Below are positions 9,127 to 19,935 of a stretch of DNA of 64,000 bases, piece after piece. The stretch covers positions 193,456,155-193,520,154 of the forward strand of contig OZ024743.1 in the NCBI GenBank assembly GCA_964016885.1, written 5' to 3'. Origin of the DNA: Eledone cirrhosa. Taxonomy: Eukaryota > Mollusca > Cephalopoda > Octopoda > Eledonidae. How positions within the stretch are numbered: the first letter of the stretch is position 1; each line of letters begins with the position of its first letter. The position numbers and the translations under genes are program-made. The notes beneath the pieces are model-generated. The model was given only the letters and a program-made list of their open reading frames with translations, searched no databases and was not told the origin of the DNA.

Positions 9127-10203
9127 AACTAGCAGCAGGACCCGGCGTTGCACGGGGTAGGAAACGCATATGCAAAGATTGAGGAATGTACTTGCTGTGT
9201 ACTTTTTGAATTCCCTTATTCTCAGGGAATGATTGTTCATCTACTGGAAACGTAGAACACCAGCAGACCGAATCCAGTAGTAGCAGTGTCAGTGGGCTGA
9301 TTGCGGAAATCGTGTATGAGAAAGGAGTAAGTGTTGTGGGGCGATGTATGTCGTAAGTCTGTTCATGAATTACGTCACGGATGGGGAACACACGCCAGTC
9401 TGAAGGAGCGACGTAATTGTGTGAAAACCAAGTAGGGATGTACATTTAAGTAGGGATATTGAGATGACGAAATCAGCATGGCAACGTAGCTGCAGCAGGG
9501 ATCATAGTACAATTAGCACAAACGGTGGGTGGCATTGGGTTTACACAGCAACAAAGGTGCAACAAAAGGGGTCACCGCCGAATTAGCACACCTGCTGTTC
9601 AGTGTACTTGCGCAGGGCGTTCATACTGCGATGTAGGTGCAACAAAAGGGTTCTTAGTAGAAGTAGCACAGACGTGAGTTTTACGGTGTCAATAACGCGG
9701 CAACGTACACAGGGTGCCGACAAAAATTTTAAGGTTCTCCTCATTTCCTCAATCCCCCGAAAATGGTCCTGCTTAAAAGTGAGTAAGTGTTGTGTCCTCT
9801 GTTAAATAAAACAAATTTTTAACGACATATTATACGCTACTTACGATGTTTAAGTAGCGTTTATATTGAAAATGAAAATGGCATGTAATGCCCAATGCTA
9901 ATTCGTAAATTTCTTAGAAACCATTAATGGAATCGGAAATTTTTTACCACAGCAATGCGAGGGGACTAATTAATGTGTGCTGCAAATTTCGAGGAAATTG
10001 GCTGGATTATCTTTAAGTTACGCCTCAAAAAAGCCTAAAAATGCCTAAAAAATGCGGTTTTTCACCTAATGCGAAAATTGTTTTTAGCCCATTTCATTTC
10101 AAGAAATATAAGTAATGCATGTGTAAAGTTTGAAAAAAATCGGTCGGATACTTCTCGAGTTTTAGGGATTTACACAGACAGACACCCTCTGTTTTATATA
10201 TTA
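9127..10203. repeat. Interspersed repeat of the ACTAGCAGCAGGACCCGGCG type
   Basis: It begins with ACTAGCAGCAGGACCCGGCG and TTGCACGGGG and ends near CACAGACAGACACCCTCTGT then TTTATATATTA. Both ends look like a repeat common in invertebrate genomes that starts ACTAGCAG-CCCGGCGTTGC and ends in a CAGACAGACA run. No intact ORF; class unknown. Confidence 0.5.
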
Positions 10204-10280
10204 CGGGGTCGATAAAATAAAATACCAGTAATGCACTGGGATAATTACTGTGCCAAAAGAAGAAACAATTATTATAAGTA
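10204..10280 (+). repeat. SINE type B 3' half
   Basis: GGGGTCGATAAAATAAAATA followed by CCAGTAATGCACTGGG and AGAAACAATTATTATAA: the 3' half of SINE B, joined directly to the preceding repeat. Confidence 0.7.
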
Positions 10281-10321
10281 CTGGGGTTGTTTATATCAAT
10301 TTTACCCCCCACCGCTTGTAT

Positions 10322-10530
10322 TCAACCAACAGGAGACCCAAGGGTAGACACCAAGCAAGATGGTTGGCTAACATCCATGAGCTTCGCTAGTTTCGCTTGG
10401 GGATCCAGCTGGATCAGTTGGAGACGGATGCTTCTGACAGAACTTGCTGGAAGGAATGTTTGAGGAGTCCCCCCCCCCCCCCGACCCTCTCAAGAGTAAG
10501 TGGGAGGAGGAGGAGGAGGAAGGAGAAGAA
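10322..10530 (+). repeat. LINE-E 3' fragment
   Basis: Carries the LINE-E signature TGGTTGGCTAACATCCATGA, GGGGATCCAGCTGGATCAGT and GGAATGTTTGAGGAGTC. A poly-C run and a short GGA/GAA tract follow. In protein sense it reads RWLANIHELR...QLDQLETDASDRTCWKE. Related fragments are at 37470, 50035, 53060 and 60690. Confidence 0.65.
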
Positions 10531-10668
10531 GATATACACATATATGTATGTGCATATATATACATATACAGGGGTGCCTTAAAGTCACTAGACTATTTTA
10601 AAATATAATATTTTTATAATAAATTTTTCCAATTAAAAAAGTTATTTTTGAGCCACCCTGTATATATA

Positions 10669-11013
10669 TCATCATCATCATCATTTAATTTTACGTCCGC
10701 TTTTTCCCTGCTTTCAAGGGTGGGACGGGAACTGATTCTGGCTTGATTTCTACAGCTGGATACCCTTCCTAACACCAACCTCATTTACAGTGAGTGCTGG
10801 GTGCTTTTTTTGCCGTGGCACCTCCACGGCCACTTTGCAGTGGAATGATAGGGACCGCAGTCCCTATCATCTCATTTCTACAGCTGAGTAAACTGGAGCA
10901 ATGTGAAATAAAGTACCTTGCTCAAGGAAACAACACATCATCTGGTCTGAGAATTGAACTCACAACCTTTCGATTGCAAGGCCAATGCTCTAACCACTAA
11001 GCCATGTGCCTCC
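10669..11013 (-). repeat. tRNA-derived SINE, type A
   Basis: Nearly full-length reverse copy. It starts with the (ATC)n tail and TTTTACGTCCGC, contains CAGCTGGATACCCTTCC and GGGACCGCAGTCCC (a small palindrome), and ends with B-box and A-box complements and CATGTGCCTCC. Confidence 0.88.
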
Positions 11014-11261
11014 ATAATATATATAAGCATAGAAAGCTTGACATTCTCCACACCTACTCTCCCAGAGTCCTGTCACCATAACAAAACCTTGTTTCATAAT
11101 GTGACAATTTGTCTAGCCCTTGTAATAGGAAAATAGACGTTAAACTGTGATGATGATGATATATAGGTTTAAACGTTTAACTAATATATTTCTTCCATAT
11201 ACTGTGCTGTTGCTTTTGTTATTTCTATTTACCTTTTACCTATATATATATATATGTGTAT

Positions 11262-11399
11262 ATATTATAAAGAGTCAGGACCTGACGGCTGAGCTCTTGC
11301 AGTATCAACAGCTAGTTCCAGATTGATTCAGTCTGGAACTAGCTGTTGGAATGGAGTGGCAAGAGCTCAGCTGTCGAGTTTCAACTCTTTATAATATAA
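11262..11399. repeat. Imperfect inverted repeat
   Basis: The left arm starts TTATAAAGAGTCAGGACCTG and the right arm ends AACTCTTTATAA. An inner perfect part pairs CAACAGCTAGTTCCAGA with its complement around a 9-nt loop. Related sequence occurs at 19317-19432 and about 61190-61240. No hammerhead core is found. Confidence 0.65.
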
Positions 11400-11504
11400 C
11401 CATACACTACTAGCCCAAGTATCGAGTACTCTGTTAAGTAATGGTCTAACCAGTTTCAAACTGAATCCATCCTGATTTATATATATATATATAGTAATAA
11501 TAAT

Positions 11505-11650
11505 AAATGTGAAGACTAAAATCTGAAGAGGGCTCGATAAGGATAATATATATAAAACCGTAGAGCAAATATTTATTAAAATAACAGATTAAAGTTTAAG
11601 CAAAGAATCACTGCTTTCACCCTTAACGAGATCTTCTGAAACTAAAAAAA
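11505..11650 (-). repeat. Half-copy of the 14921 hairpin element, with degenerate hammerhead
   Basis: Matches the right half of the element at 14921-15160 in opposite orientation, from TAATAATAATAAATGTGAAG to the GATCTTCTG region. On the minus strand, 11643-11593 has hammerhead-like geometry with one core substitution. Confidence 0.65.
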
Positions 11651-11654
11651 TACT

Positions 11655-11990
11655 AATTAATATCTATATAGTTTCCAGAAAAAGCATTTAGAATAAGAAT
11701 TCAAAATAGGGAGCTCACAGGACAAAGCCAATGGAGAAAACAATGCAAAGGCAGACAGTCCCATCTGTCTGTTTTTCTGCCAGGTGTAGTGTTGGCGGAT
11801 TTCAGGAAGCATGGTAGCTTTGAAGGATGCAGTGTCCTGACAGGTAACAACTGATGCAGGTAGTTTCAGCAACTCTGAGTGTGAAAAAATTTCCCAAAGT
11901 AATGAGAGCTATACCGTTTTTCTGATTTTGTAAGCATGTCTATGGGTTTTAGACATGGAATTCAAAAAGGTACTCAGGGTTGTTGTTGGA
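11655..11990 (-). pseudogene. LINE (CR1/Jockey-like) C-terminal fragment
   Basis: In minus frames it gives KLPASVVTCQDTASFKATML, a form of the WNKLPASVV...FK C-terminus of CR1/Jockey-type LINEs. Sister fragments are at 30225, 51515 and 62645. Confidence 0.5.
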
Positions 11991-11999
11991 AAGATGGGT

Positions 12000-12780
12000 G
12001 CCTACAAAGTCAGTTGCCAGATGTCAGAGCTTTAATGTATCATCTCTGAGACATTAGTACATTGACCTGAAATGTGGGTATGCCAATGCAAATGACCACA
12101 ACAATAATAGTTGAACAAATTTTTGGTAAAGAACCCTTGGGAATGGGAAAAATTGGGCAGAGTCATCTGCACGGAGTCGAATCCCACATCTTTCAATGGT
12201 TGTTTAGCATTGTGGTTAATGTACTTGCTTCTGTCCACTTTTTTTCCATTTCCAGGGATACTTTACCCAATTTACCTTGCCTATTATTTATAATGATCAA
12301 TTATTGCTTTGATCATCTGTGTTGAGACACTCACATTTCAGGTTTCAAGTTTTCCCTGCACCCCTTGAGTCAAACAGTTATAAATAAATAAATTTAATTG
12401 AAATTTGCTCTGACATATCTGTATACATACAAGTATGTGAATTTCGTATATCTAAAGATATACAGTATGTTTCATAAATAAAAATTTTGAAAGACCAGCT
12501 ATGAATATTGAAAGGCTGACAGTCAGTGTCGTCTAGTGGATTCCAGCAGAAACAGTGAGGGACAACTGTCAATGTACATTTTGAGCTTCTGGCTCTCACC
12601 AGGATAGTGCTTTCCCTGTTCTCTGCTGGAACTTGAGGCAGGCGAAAGTATATAGTTTTTTCACCTGTATAAGTAGGCTGATTAGCCTCATTTGCATATG
12701 GAGCTGTTGTAATAATATTTTGATAAACCCTTTGTAATTTAAAACTAAAAAGCCCAGCTGAGGGCACAAATAAATTGCAG
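12000..12780. other. Intergenic, unclassified; ends in hAT MITE scrap
   Basis: No gene is recognised. 12480-12640 looks like a diverged repeat (GGACAACTGTCAATGTACAT). 12745-12780 matches the interior of the MITE at 58305 (AAAAAGCCCAGCTGAGGGCA) in reverse. Confidence 0.35.
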
Positions 12781-12782
12781 GG

Positions 12783-13768
12783 TCATCATCATCATCATCA
12801 TCATCAGCGTTTAACGTCCGTGTTCCACGCTTGCATGGGTTTGGATGGAGGTTTTCCCACTTGAGGCAAGAGTGATTATCTTGCTCGCATAGGACTATCT
12901 GGCGGGTTTTCTACAGCTGGATGCCCTTCCTAACACCAACCACATTTACAGTGTGGGGCTGGGAGGTTTTTACCGTGTTGCCTACATGGCCACATTACAG
13001 CGTGAACTGTGTGTTTTTTTGTCGTGACACCTACACGATCTCATTTGTTTCGGCCTGGATGTTGTGGCACCAACATAACTTTACATTGAATGGGGCGGTG
13101 TTGATGGGGTGGGGGTGGTGGGACGGGGGTGTATTTTGTTAGAGATGCCTACTGACTGTAGTAGGTTTTACTTTGTATTTAGGTAAGGCGGGTCATCTCT
13201 ATTACTGAGTACCGCCAAAGGTCTCGGTCCAGTGACATTGTCTTGGTGAGGTGTAAGTGTGTGAGGTCGGAATTTATCAGCTCGTCCCAGGTTTTTCTGG
13301 GTCTGCCTATTCTGTGGCTACCGTCTATCTTTATAGCCCTGCACTTTGTTATACAGCTATCGTCTTTCATGCACATCACGCGACCATACCAACGTAGCCT
13401 TCTCTCGAGTAAACAACATCTGATCCCTCTTATTTCTAATTTTTTCCTTAGTTCGTTTATGCTTTGCCGTTCACGTATATTACTATTACACATCCAGCGG
13501 AGCATGCAAGCTTCGTTCCTCTCTAGTCTGCGTATATCCTCTGCACACAATGCCCAGGTCTCACTGCCATGCAACATTGCTGTTCGTATGCAGGCATCAT
13601 ACAACCTGCCTTTCATTTTTAGGGAGAACCCTTTAGCGGCTAATAGTGGTATAAGCTCTCTGAACTTTTTCCATCCAGTTCTGACTCTAGCTACTGTACT
13701 TTCAGAGCACCCTCCCCCACTGCTGATTTTGTCACCCAGGTAACGGAAGCTGTCCACTATTTCTATAG
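12783..13768 (-). mobile_element. LINE-L, 5'-truncated copy
   Basis: The 3' end carries the (GATGAT)n tail and the GTTTAACGTCCGTGTTCCAC signature. The 3' UTR runs to about 13178 and the ORF fragment covers 13179-13757. Truncated at about 13768, where a hAT-like MITE scrap begins. Confidence 0.85.
13179..13757 (-). pseudogene. LINE-L reverse-transcriptase C-terminal domain fragment
   Basis: 192 codons open to a stop: VDSFRYLGDKISSGGGCSES, KMKGRLYDACIRTAMLHGSE, TWALCAEDIRRLERNEACML, RRLRWYGRVM and GRPRKTWDEL. It is nearly identical to the matching part of 16890-18464. The RT catalytic motifs and zinc finger are missing because of 5' truncation. Confidence 0.85.
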
Positions 13769-13928
13769 GGTGTCTGGGGCAATTGCCCCCTTCCCCTCAT
13801 TACATCCAGCTCTGCCCATAAAGATAAAAGACAAAGCTAACCTTGGTGGGATTTGAACTCAGAACATAAAGGGCCATAACTATGCAACAAAATGTCTGAT
13901 GCTCTACCTATACTACCAATCCACCACC
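13769..13928 (-). repeat. hAT-like MITE scrap and SINE B fragment
   Basis: 13769-13814 carries GGGGCAATTGCCCCCTTCCC and TACATCCAGCTCTG. 13815-13928 is the tRNA-like half of a reverse SINE B (TTTGAACTCAGAACATAAAG, ending CCAATCCACCACC). Confidence 0.6.
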
Positions 13929-14459
13929 ATGTTTACATATCAATAAAAACTGGACCTGACAATATATAACATATTCTGTAATGCAAAATATTATCACTAT
14001 AAAAGTTGTTTTCTACAAGATACAAAACCAAAGAAAAATTGATATGTTTGCTTCAATTACTTATTCGCACAATTCAATATGTAATATGGTTGAAATTATT
14101 TTCTAATTGTAAGGAAACGGTGAGGATGACATTTATAATTGGAGTCAGAGAATTTGACAGGTCACATCATAGAGATAAGATCTTTTTACCTTTTACGCAG
14201 AGAGGCTGTGGCTCTTAAATAAAATATAATTTAATAAAATTCACGTCGTAAATCAAATATATTGAAAAGCTGAAGTATTGAAATAGTTAAAATATTGAAA
14301 ATAAAACAAATGTGAGGTTTAATAAAAATTTATTCTGTACAGATGAATGTGAAATGCCATTAAAAGCTTCAGACTGTTCTGTGGTTGGTATTAGCACTTA
14401 TTTAGAGGAGAACGGCGAGGAGGTTAGCAAAATGACTTCTAGCATATCTCTCTTTTATT

Positions 14460-14700
14460 AACATAGATATACATACATATCTCTCTTTTACTAACATAGA
14501 TATACATATATACACATACATACATATACAAATACATACATATATACACTCATACACACACAAATACATACATACTTACACAAATACACACCCATGCATA
14601 CATATACACACCTACACACACAAATACATACATATATACACCCATACACTCACAAATACATACGTACATCAACTTATACACACAAATACATACACATATG
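14460..14700. repeat. ACAT-rich cryptic microsatellite
   Basis: Loose repeats of TACATACATATA and CACACAAATACATACATA with period near 4 and a weak higher-order period. Confidence 0.7.
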
Positions 14701-14920
14701 ATGAAAACAGTCAGAATAAAATTCTAGCTTTGGAAATGAAATAAATTTTCTCCAATTAAATTTGCATCTAAAAACAAAATGATGAAAATTTCAAAATAGT
14801 ATCTGATATTGTCCACAGAATCTTTAACTATATTTCTCCTAAATGTTTAATTTATAAATCAAAATTCTGCAACAAAAATGGACAAGGAAATCTTTCACAC
14901 CAAAACAATATATATATATA

Positions 14921-15160
14921 TATTTATTAAAATAACAGATTAAAGTTTAAGCAAAGAATGGCTGCTTTCACCCTTAACAGGATCTTCTTAAGATCCTGTT
15001 AAGGGTGAAAGCAGCGATTCTTTGCTTAAACTTTAATCTGTTATTTTAATAAATATTTGCTCTCCGGATTTTATATATTTTTACATATATATTATCCTTA
15101 TTGAGCCCTCTTCGGATTTTAGTTTTCACATTTATTATTATCACTATATAATTAATTACA
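14921..15160. repeat. Inverted-repeat element, about 66-bp arms, with flank
   Basis: Arms 14921-14986 and 14990-15057 are nearly perfect complements around a 3-nt centre. 15058-15160 continues into AGCCCTCTTCGGATTTTAG and a TTATTATTATC tail. The half-copy at 11505-11650 shares both parts. The right arm retains GAAAGCAGCGATTCTTTGCT, the GAA and stem III part of a hammerhead-like motif. Confidence 0.8.
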
Positions 15161-15341
15161 ACAGTGATATATAAAAGTCTGAATGAGTTGGGTTCTATAA
15201 TCCAAGAAACTAAAGTACCTGTATATGTCACTGTTGTAACTAATTATACCTAACTCATCCAATGGACTGAGTGCTCTTAACCTTGGATATTTCTACCAAA
15301 CTTATATGACAGTATATATATATATAGTTTTTGCTATACAC

Positions 15342-15508
15342 ATTGTAAATGTGGTTGGTGTTAGGAAGGGCATCCAACTGTAGAAAACCTGCCAGACAGT
15401 CCTATGCAAGCAAGACAATCACTCTTGCCTCAAGTGGGAATACCCCCGTCCAAACCCATGCAAGCGTGGAACACGGACGTTAAACGTTGATGATGATGAT
15501 GATGATAA
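15342..15508 (+). repeat. Solo LINE-L 3' tail
   Basis: GTGGTTGGTGTTAGGAAGGG, CAAGTGGGAATACCCCCGTC and CGGACGTTAAACGTTGATGA, then (GATGAT)n: the 3' UTR end of LINE-L without any coding part, as expected from strong 5' truncation. Confidence 0.8.
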
Positions 15509-15658
15509 CATATATATACATATACATACATATTTATACACACACACATATATATGTACATAAATACATACTGTTGCCTGAATGTGTGGTTGTAATAGTT
15601 AAATAAAGAACCCTTAATATGTAATCATAGAGGTATATATACTATATTGTATAAAATA

Positions 15659-15775
15659 GATATCAAACTGGCTTGTATCTTCCTAGGTATGCAGAGTTTC
15701 CAAAATCACCTTGCTTCGGGACACTCTGTACAGCTAGGAAGGTATATGCCAGTTTGACATGTATTTTATACAATA
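15659..15775. repeat. Imperfect inverted repeat
   Basis: TATCAAACTGGCTTGTATCT at the left is partly complementary to GGTATATGCCAGTTTGACAT at the right. The inner part CCTAG...CAGAG also pairs. It abuts a TA array. Confidence 0.55.
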
Positions 15776-15928
15776 TATATATATATATATACATAAAATT
15801 AGAATTTTATGTATATATATATATATATATATACATAAAATTAGAATTTTATTTGTCGCCCTAGCATATGTACATGTATATATGTGTGTATATGTATGTG
15901 TATATATATATGTGTGTGTGTGCATACT

Positions 15929-15960
<32 letters not shown>

Positions 15961-16175
15961 TATATATATATATGTGCATACTTATATATATATATATATA
16001 TATATATATACTTATATATAGATATACACACACATATATATATATATATTCATACATATATATATACACATATATATATACATACATATATATATATACA
16101 TACATATATATATACACATATATATATACATACATATATATATACACATATATATATATATATACATACACATCA
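15773..16175. repeat. TA-rich array with CA interruptions
   Basis: Long array of TA with TACATA/TACACA interruptions. It includes a duplicated unit ATAAAATTAGAATTTTAT at about 15793 and 15835. Frames through it give only Tyr-Ile repeats. Confidence 0.95.
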
Positions 16176-16280
16176 TCATCATCATCATCATCATCGTTTA
16201 ACGTCCCTGTTCCACGCTTGCATGGGTTTGGACGGGGGTTTTCCCACTTGAGGCAAGAGTGGTTGTCTTGCTCGCATAGG

Positions 16281-16728
16281 ACTGTCTGGCGGGTTTTCTA
16301 CAGCTGGATGCCCTTCCTAACACCAACCACATTTACAGTGTGGGGCTGGGAGGTTTTTACTGTGTTGCCTACACGGCCTCATTACAGCGTGGACTGTCTG
16401 GCGGGTTTTCTACAGCTGGATGCCCTTCCTAACACCAACCACATTTACAGTGTGGGGCTGGGAGGTTTTTACCATGTTGCCTACACGGCCACATTACAGC
16501 GTGGACTGTCTGGCGTGTTTTCTACAGCTGGATGCCCTTCCTAACACCAACCACATTTACAGTGTGGGACTGGGAGGTTTTTACCATGTTGCCTACACGG
16601 CCACATTACAGCGTGGACTGTCTGGCGTGTTTTCTACAGCTGGATGCCCTTCCTAACACCAACCACATTTACAGTGTGGGACTGGGAGGTTTTTACCGTG
16701 TTGCCTACACGGCCACATTACAGCGTGG
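16281..16728 (-). repeat. Four tandem 112-bp units in LINE-L 3' UTR
   Basis: Units start at 16281, 16393, 16505 and 16617, each beginning ACTGTCTGGCG on the plus strand. The copies at 12783 and 34814 have this segment once. Confidence 0.92.
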
Positions 16729-16889
16729 ACTGTGTGTTTTTTGTCGTGACACCTACACGATCTCATTTGTTTCGGCCTGGATGTTGTGGCACCAACATAA
16801 CTTTGCATTGAAGGGGGCGGTGTGGATGGGGTGGGACGGGGGTGTATTTTGTTAGAGATGCCTACTGACTAGTAGGTTTTACTTTGTAT

Positions 16890-18464
16890 TTAGGTAAGGC
16901 GGGTCTTCTCTGTTACTGAGTACCGCCAAAGGTCTCGGTCCAGTGACATTGTCTTGGAGAGGTGTAAGTGTGTGAGGTCGGAATTTATCAGCTCATCCCA
17001 GGTTTTCCTGGGTCTGCCTACTCCGTGGCTACCGTCTATCTTTATTGCCCTGCACTTTGTTATACAGCTGTCGTCTTTCATGCGCATCACGTGACCATAC
17101 CAACGTAGCCTTCTCTCGAGTAAACAACATCTGATCCCTCTTATTTCTAATTTTTTCCTCAGTTCGTTTATGCTTTGCCGTTCACGTATATTACTATTAC
17201 ACATCCAGCGGAGCATGCAAGCTTCGTTCCTCTCTAGTCTGCGTATATCCTCTGCACACAATGCCCAGGTCTCACTGCCATGCAACATTGCTGTTCGTAT
17301 GCAGGCATCATACAACCTGCCTTTCATTTTTAGGGAGAACCCTTTAGCGGCTAATAGTGGTATAATCTTTCTGAACTTTTTCCATCCAGTTCTGACTCTA
17401 GCTACTGTACTTTCAGAGCACCCTCCCCCACTGCTGATTTTGTCACCCAGGTAACGGAAGCTGTCCACTATTTCTATAGAACCCTCTGCGCAATTGAAAG
17501 AGTTAGTATTTTGTGGGCACTTGCTGCTACTTATTGCACCAGAGCACCGGCCACATGTAAAATCTGTGTTCTTAGTTAGCTTACCTGTGATCCCACTACA
17601 TCTTTTATGCACCCATACTTTGCATTTGGGACATAAAATGGAGTTTCTACCTACGCCTTTCCTACACACTGAGCATGGCCATTTCCCGGAGGGGACCGGC
17701 GCCTTATTTTCTTTCCTACAAACTAGAACTTTAGTCTTAGCCAGGTTAATTTTAAGGCCTTTTGATTCTAGGCCGTGCTTCCATGTTTGGAATTTCTTCT
17801 CTAGCTCGGCCATTGATTCAGCTATGAGCGTTAGATCATCTGCGTATAGGAGTTCCCATGAGCAGCTGGTCTTGAACTCCTCTGTTATAGCCTGAAGGGC
17901 AATAATAAATAGTAGGGGGCTAAGAACAGAGCCCTGATGGACACCAACTTTTATGCTAAACTCTTCACTATATTCGTTGTTAATTCTAACCTTGCTGACT
18001 GTTTCTTTATACATGGCTTGTATGGCTCTCACAAGCCATTCGTCAACACCTAGTTTTCTAAGAGCCCACCAGATAATGGAACGAGGGACTCTGTCGAAGG
18101 CTTTCTCCAAGTCGACAAAAGCTAAGTATAGGGGTTTACTTTTAGCTAGGTACTTCTCCTGTAATTGTCGTACAATGAAAAGAGCGTCTGTGGTACTTTT
18201 GCCTGACACAAACCCGAACTGCATTTCATCTAGATCAATTCTCTCTCTGATTAATTGCGCTATTACTTTTTCTGTGACCTTCATGACCTGGTCGATTAAT
18301 TTAATGCCTCTATAGTTACTCCTATCTAGGGCGTCTCTTTTACCCTTGTAACAGTTAACGATGATGCTGCTACGCCAGTCCTTCGGAACAACCCCATTCT
18401 GTACGACTTGGTTTACTATCCGGGTGACCATGGTGTGTCCCACCGTACCGGAGGCTTTCAGCAT
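16890..18464 (-). pseudogene. LINE-L reverse transcriptase with PHD-like zinc finger
   Basis: 524 open codons. Reverse-transcriptase motifs are LAFVDLEKAFDRVPR (motif A), VGVHQGSVLSPLLF (motif B) and LLYADDLTLIA (motif C, with the catalytic Asp pair). A Cys/His cluster follows: CSVC, CPKC, WVHKRC, CGRC, in the C4-H-C3 order of a PHD-type finger. The C-terminal domain has YLGDKISSGGG, LHGSETWAL, RRLRWYGHVM and GRPRKTWDEL. It catalyses target-primed reverse transcription in intact elements; this copy lacks the endonuclease and has a frameshift near its start. Its clade is probably RTE-like, from the C-terminal domain. Confidence 0.85.
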
Positions 18465-18661
18465 CTCAGCAACTTACCCGTCTTCATATCTTTGATTGCC
18501 TTACTTATTATACTACCTTCGACTAACACTGCTGGTCCCTCTATTGGGTCGATGTGGGGGAGACTGTCTTTCTCCCATTTATTCTCCTCATTTAGTAGCC
18601 TTTCGTAGTGACACTTCCAAGCTACCTTCTTATCAGCGTCAGTGATGGCAAGTACGCCATC

Positions 18662-18731
18662 ATCGTTAAGTACACAACACATATATACACAAATATATAT
18701 ATATTCATATACACATATACATGTATATATA

Positions 18732-18826
<95 letters not shown>

Positions 18827-18867
18827 CATTATATATATATATACATTATATATATATATATATACAT
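18662..18867. repeat. (TA)n array
   Basis: TA/TACA array between the LINE-L 5' break and a SINE B. Confidence 0.95.
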
Positions 18868-19053
18868 TGTGGATTGGCAGTATCGGTAGAGGGTCGGATG
18901 CCATGCTTTCCAGCATAGTTACGTCCCTTTACGATCTGAGTTCAAATCCCGCCGAGGTTGACTTTGCCTTTCATCCTTACGGGGTCGATAAAATAAAGTA
19001 CCAGTAATGCACTGGATAATTGCTGGCCTTGTGCCTAAAGTAGAAACAATTAT
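18868..19053 (+). repeat. SINE type B, nearly full length
   Basis: GTGGATTGGCAGTATCGGTA (A box), CTGAGTTCAAATCCCGCCG (B box), GGGGTCGATAAAATAAAGTA, and the end GCCTAAAGTAGAAACAATTA. It sits in TA-rich DNA. Confidence 0.9.
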
Positions 19054-19316
19054 ATATATATATATACATTATATATATATATTGCTCCTGCTGGACATCA
19101 GCAGAGGGTGTTAGCCCCCCCCCCCCCCCCCCCCCCGGTGTTTACATAGCTACGGCTTCCTAAAACTGTATTTCTTTGGAGATACAAAATATTTATACAT
19201 ATCGTATAAAGCTATGCTTGAAGCGAAATCCTCTTTCTTTTTTATATATATAATTATATCTACATGAAGATTATACGAGTTTAAGCTGGTAAGACCATTA
19301 TTCAGTAGAGTACTCG

Positions 19317-19432
19317 ATAATTGGAATAGCAGATATTAGAGTGAGCCAGGGTCTGATGGCTGAGCTTTTGTTTCGACAGCTAATTCCAGACTCATTCCGG
19401 CTGTCGGGCCCTGACTGTCTTTCTAATATATT
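19317..19432. repeat. Hairpin-family fragment related to 11262
   Basis: Contains GGTCTGATGGCTGAGC and GGGCCCTGACTGTC, partly complementary to each other, and matches the 11262 element at TGAGCT and ATTCCAGACT. It is flanked by TA repeats. Confidence 0.5.
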
Positions 19433-19530
19433 ATATATATATATGTTTATATATATATATATAGTGATCGTATTGCTGGCTGGGGTTGACTATGTATTAA
19501 TATCCTTTGTTTATATTTTGCTCTAGCTCA

Positions 19531-19710
19531 GTAGGGATTACTGAACTAAATTAGGGATTACTGAACTAAATTAGGGATTGCTGAACTAAATTAGGGATTA
19601 CTGAACTAAATTAGGGATTACTGAACTAAATTAGGGATTACTGAACTAAATTAGGGATTGCTGAACTAAATTAGGGATTGCTGAACTAAATTAGGGATTA
19701 CTGAACTAAA
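19531..19710. repeat. 20-bp minisatellite, nine copies
   Basis: Nine uninterrupted units TTAGGGATTACTGAACTAAA. The only changes are A or G at the tenth base (six A, three G) and one first-unit substitution. Confidence 0.97.
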
Positions 19711-19859
19711 TCATTTAAATCTTTTATGTTTATTACACCTGGTGATATCCCCGATTGTCTTGTGATATGGTCTGATAATGTAAGCCGGCCATAGAAATAC
19801 ATATTGTGTAATCGTGCAACATTAAGATATATATTGGAATCCAGCCTTCTGTTTTCATT

Positions 19860-19903
19860 GAAGTACATATAATATATATATATATTTATATACTTGATAT
19901 ACC

Positions 19904-19935
<32 letters not shown>

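Larger units (their letters stand above)
16168..18680 (-). mobile_element. LINE-L, longest copy (about 2.5 kb, 5'-truncated)
   Basis: From (GATGAT)n at the 3' end through an expanded 3' UTR (four 112-bp units, 16281-16728) and a long RT ORF to a 5' break at about 18680, where a TA array begins. No endonuclease domain remains. A single-base deletion near 18473 shifts the frame between the upstream piece (18464-18680) and the main ORF. Confidence 0.9.

Noticed and set aside
12378..12767. 129-codon minus-strand frame and the similar one at 9056-9445
   Set aside because: No domain, no splice context, and both lie within or beside dispersed repeat sequence.
15150..15255. Hairpin with CTGAATGAG, a TTGG/CCAA stem and GAAAC that resembles a hammerhead
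   Set aside because: The core has an extra A (CTGA-ATGA) and 13 unpaired bases lie between stem I and the core, so the three-way junction cannot form as required.
19528..19710. CRISPR array from evenly spaced repeats
   Set aside because: The repeats are contiguous 20-bp units without unique spacers, in a eukaryotic genome.
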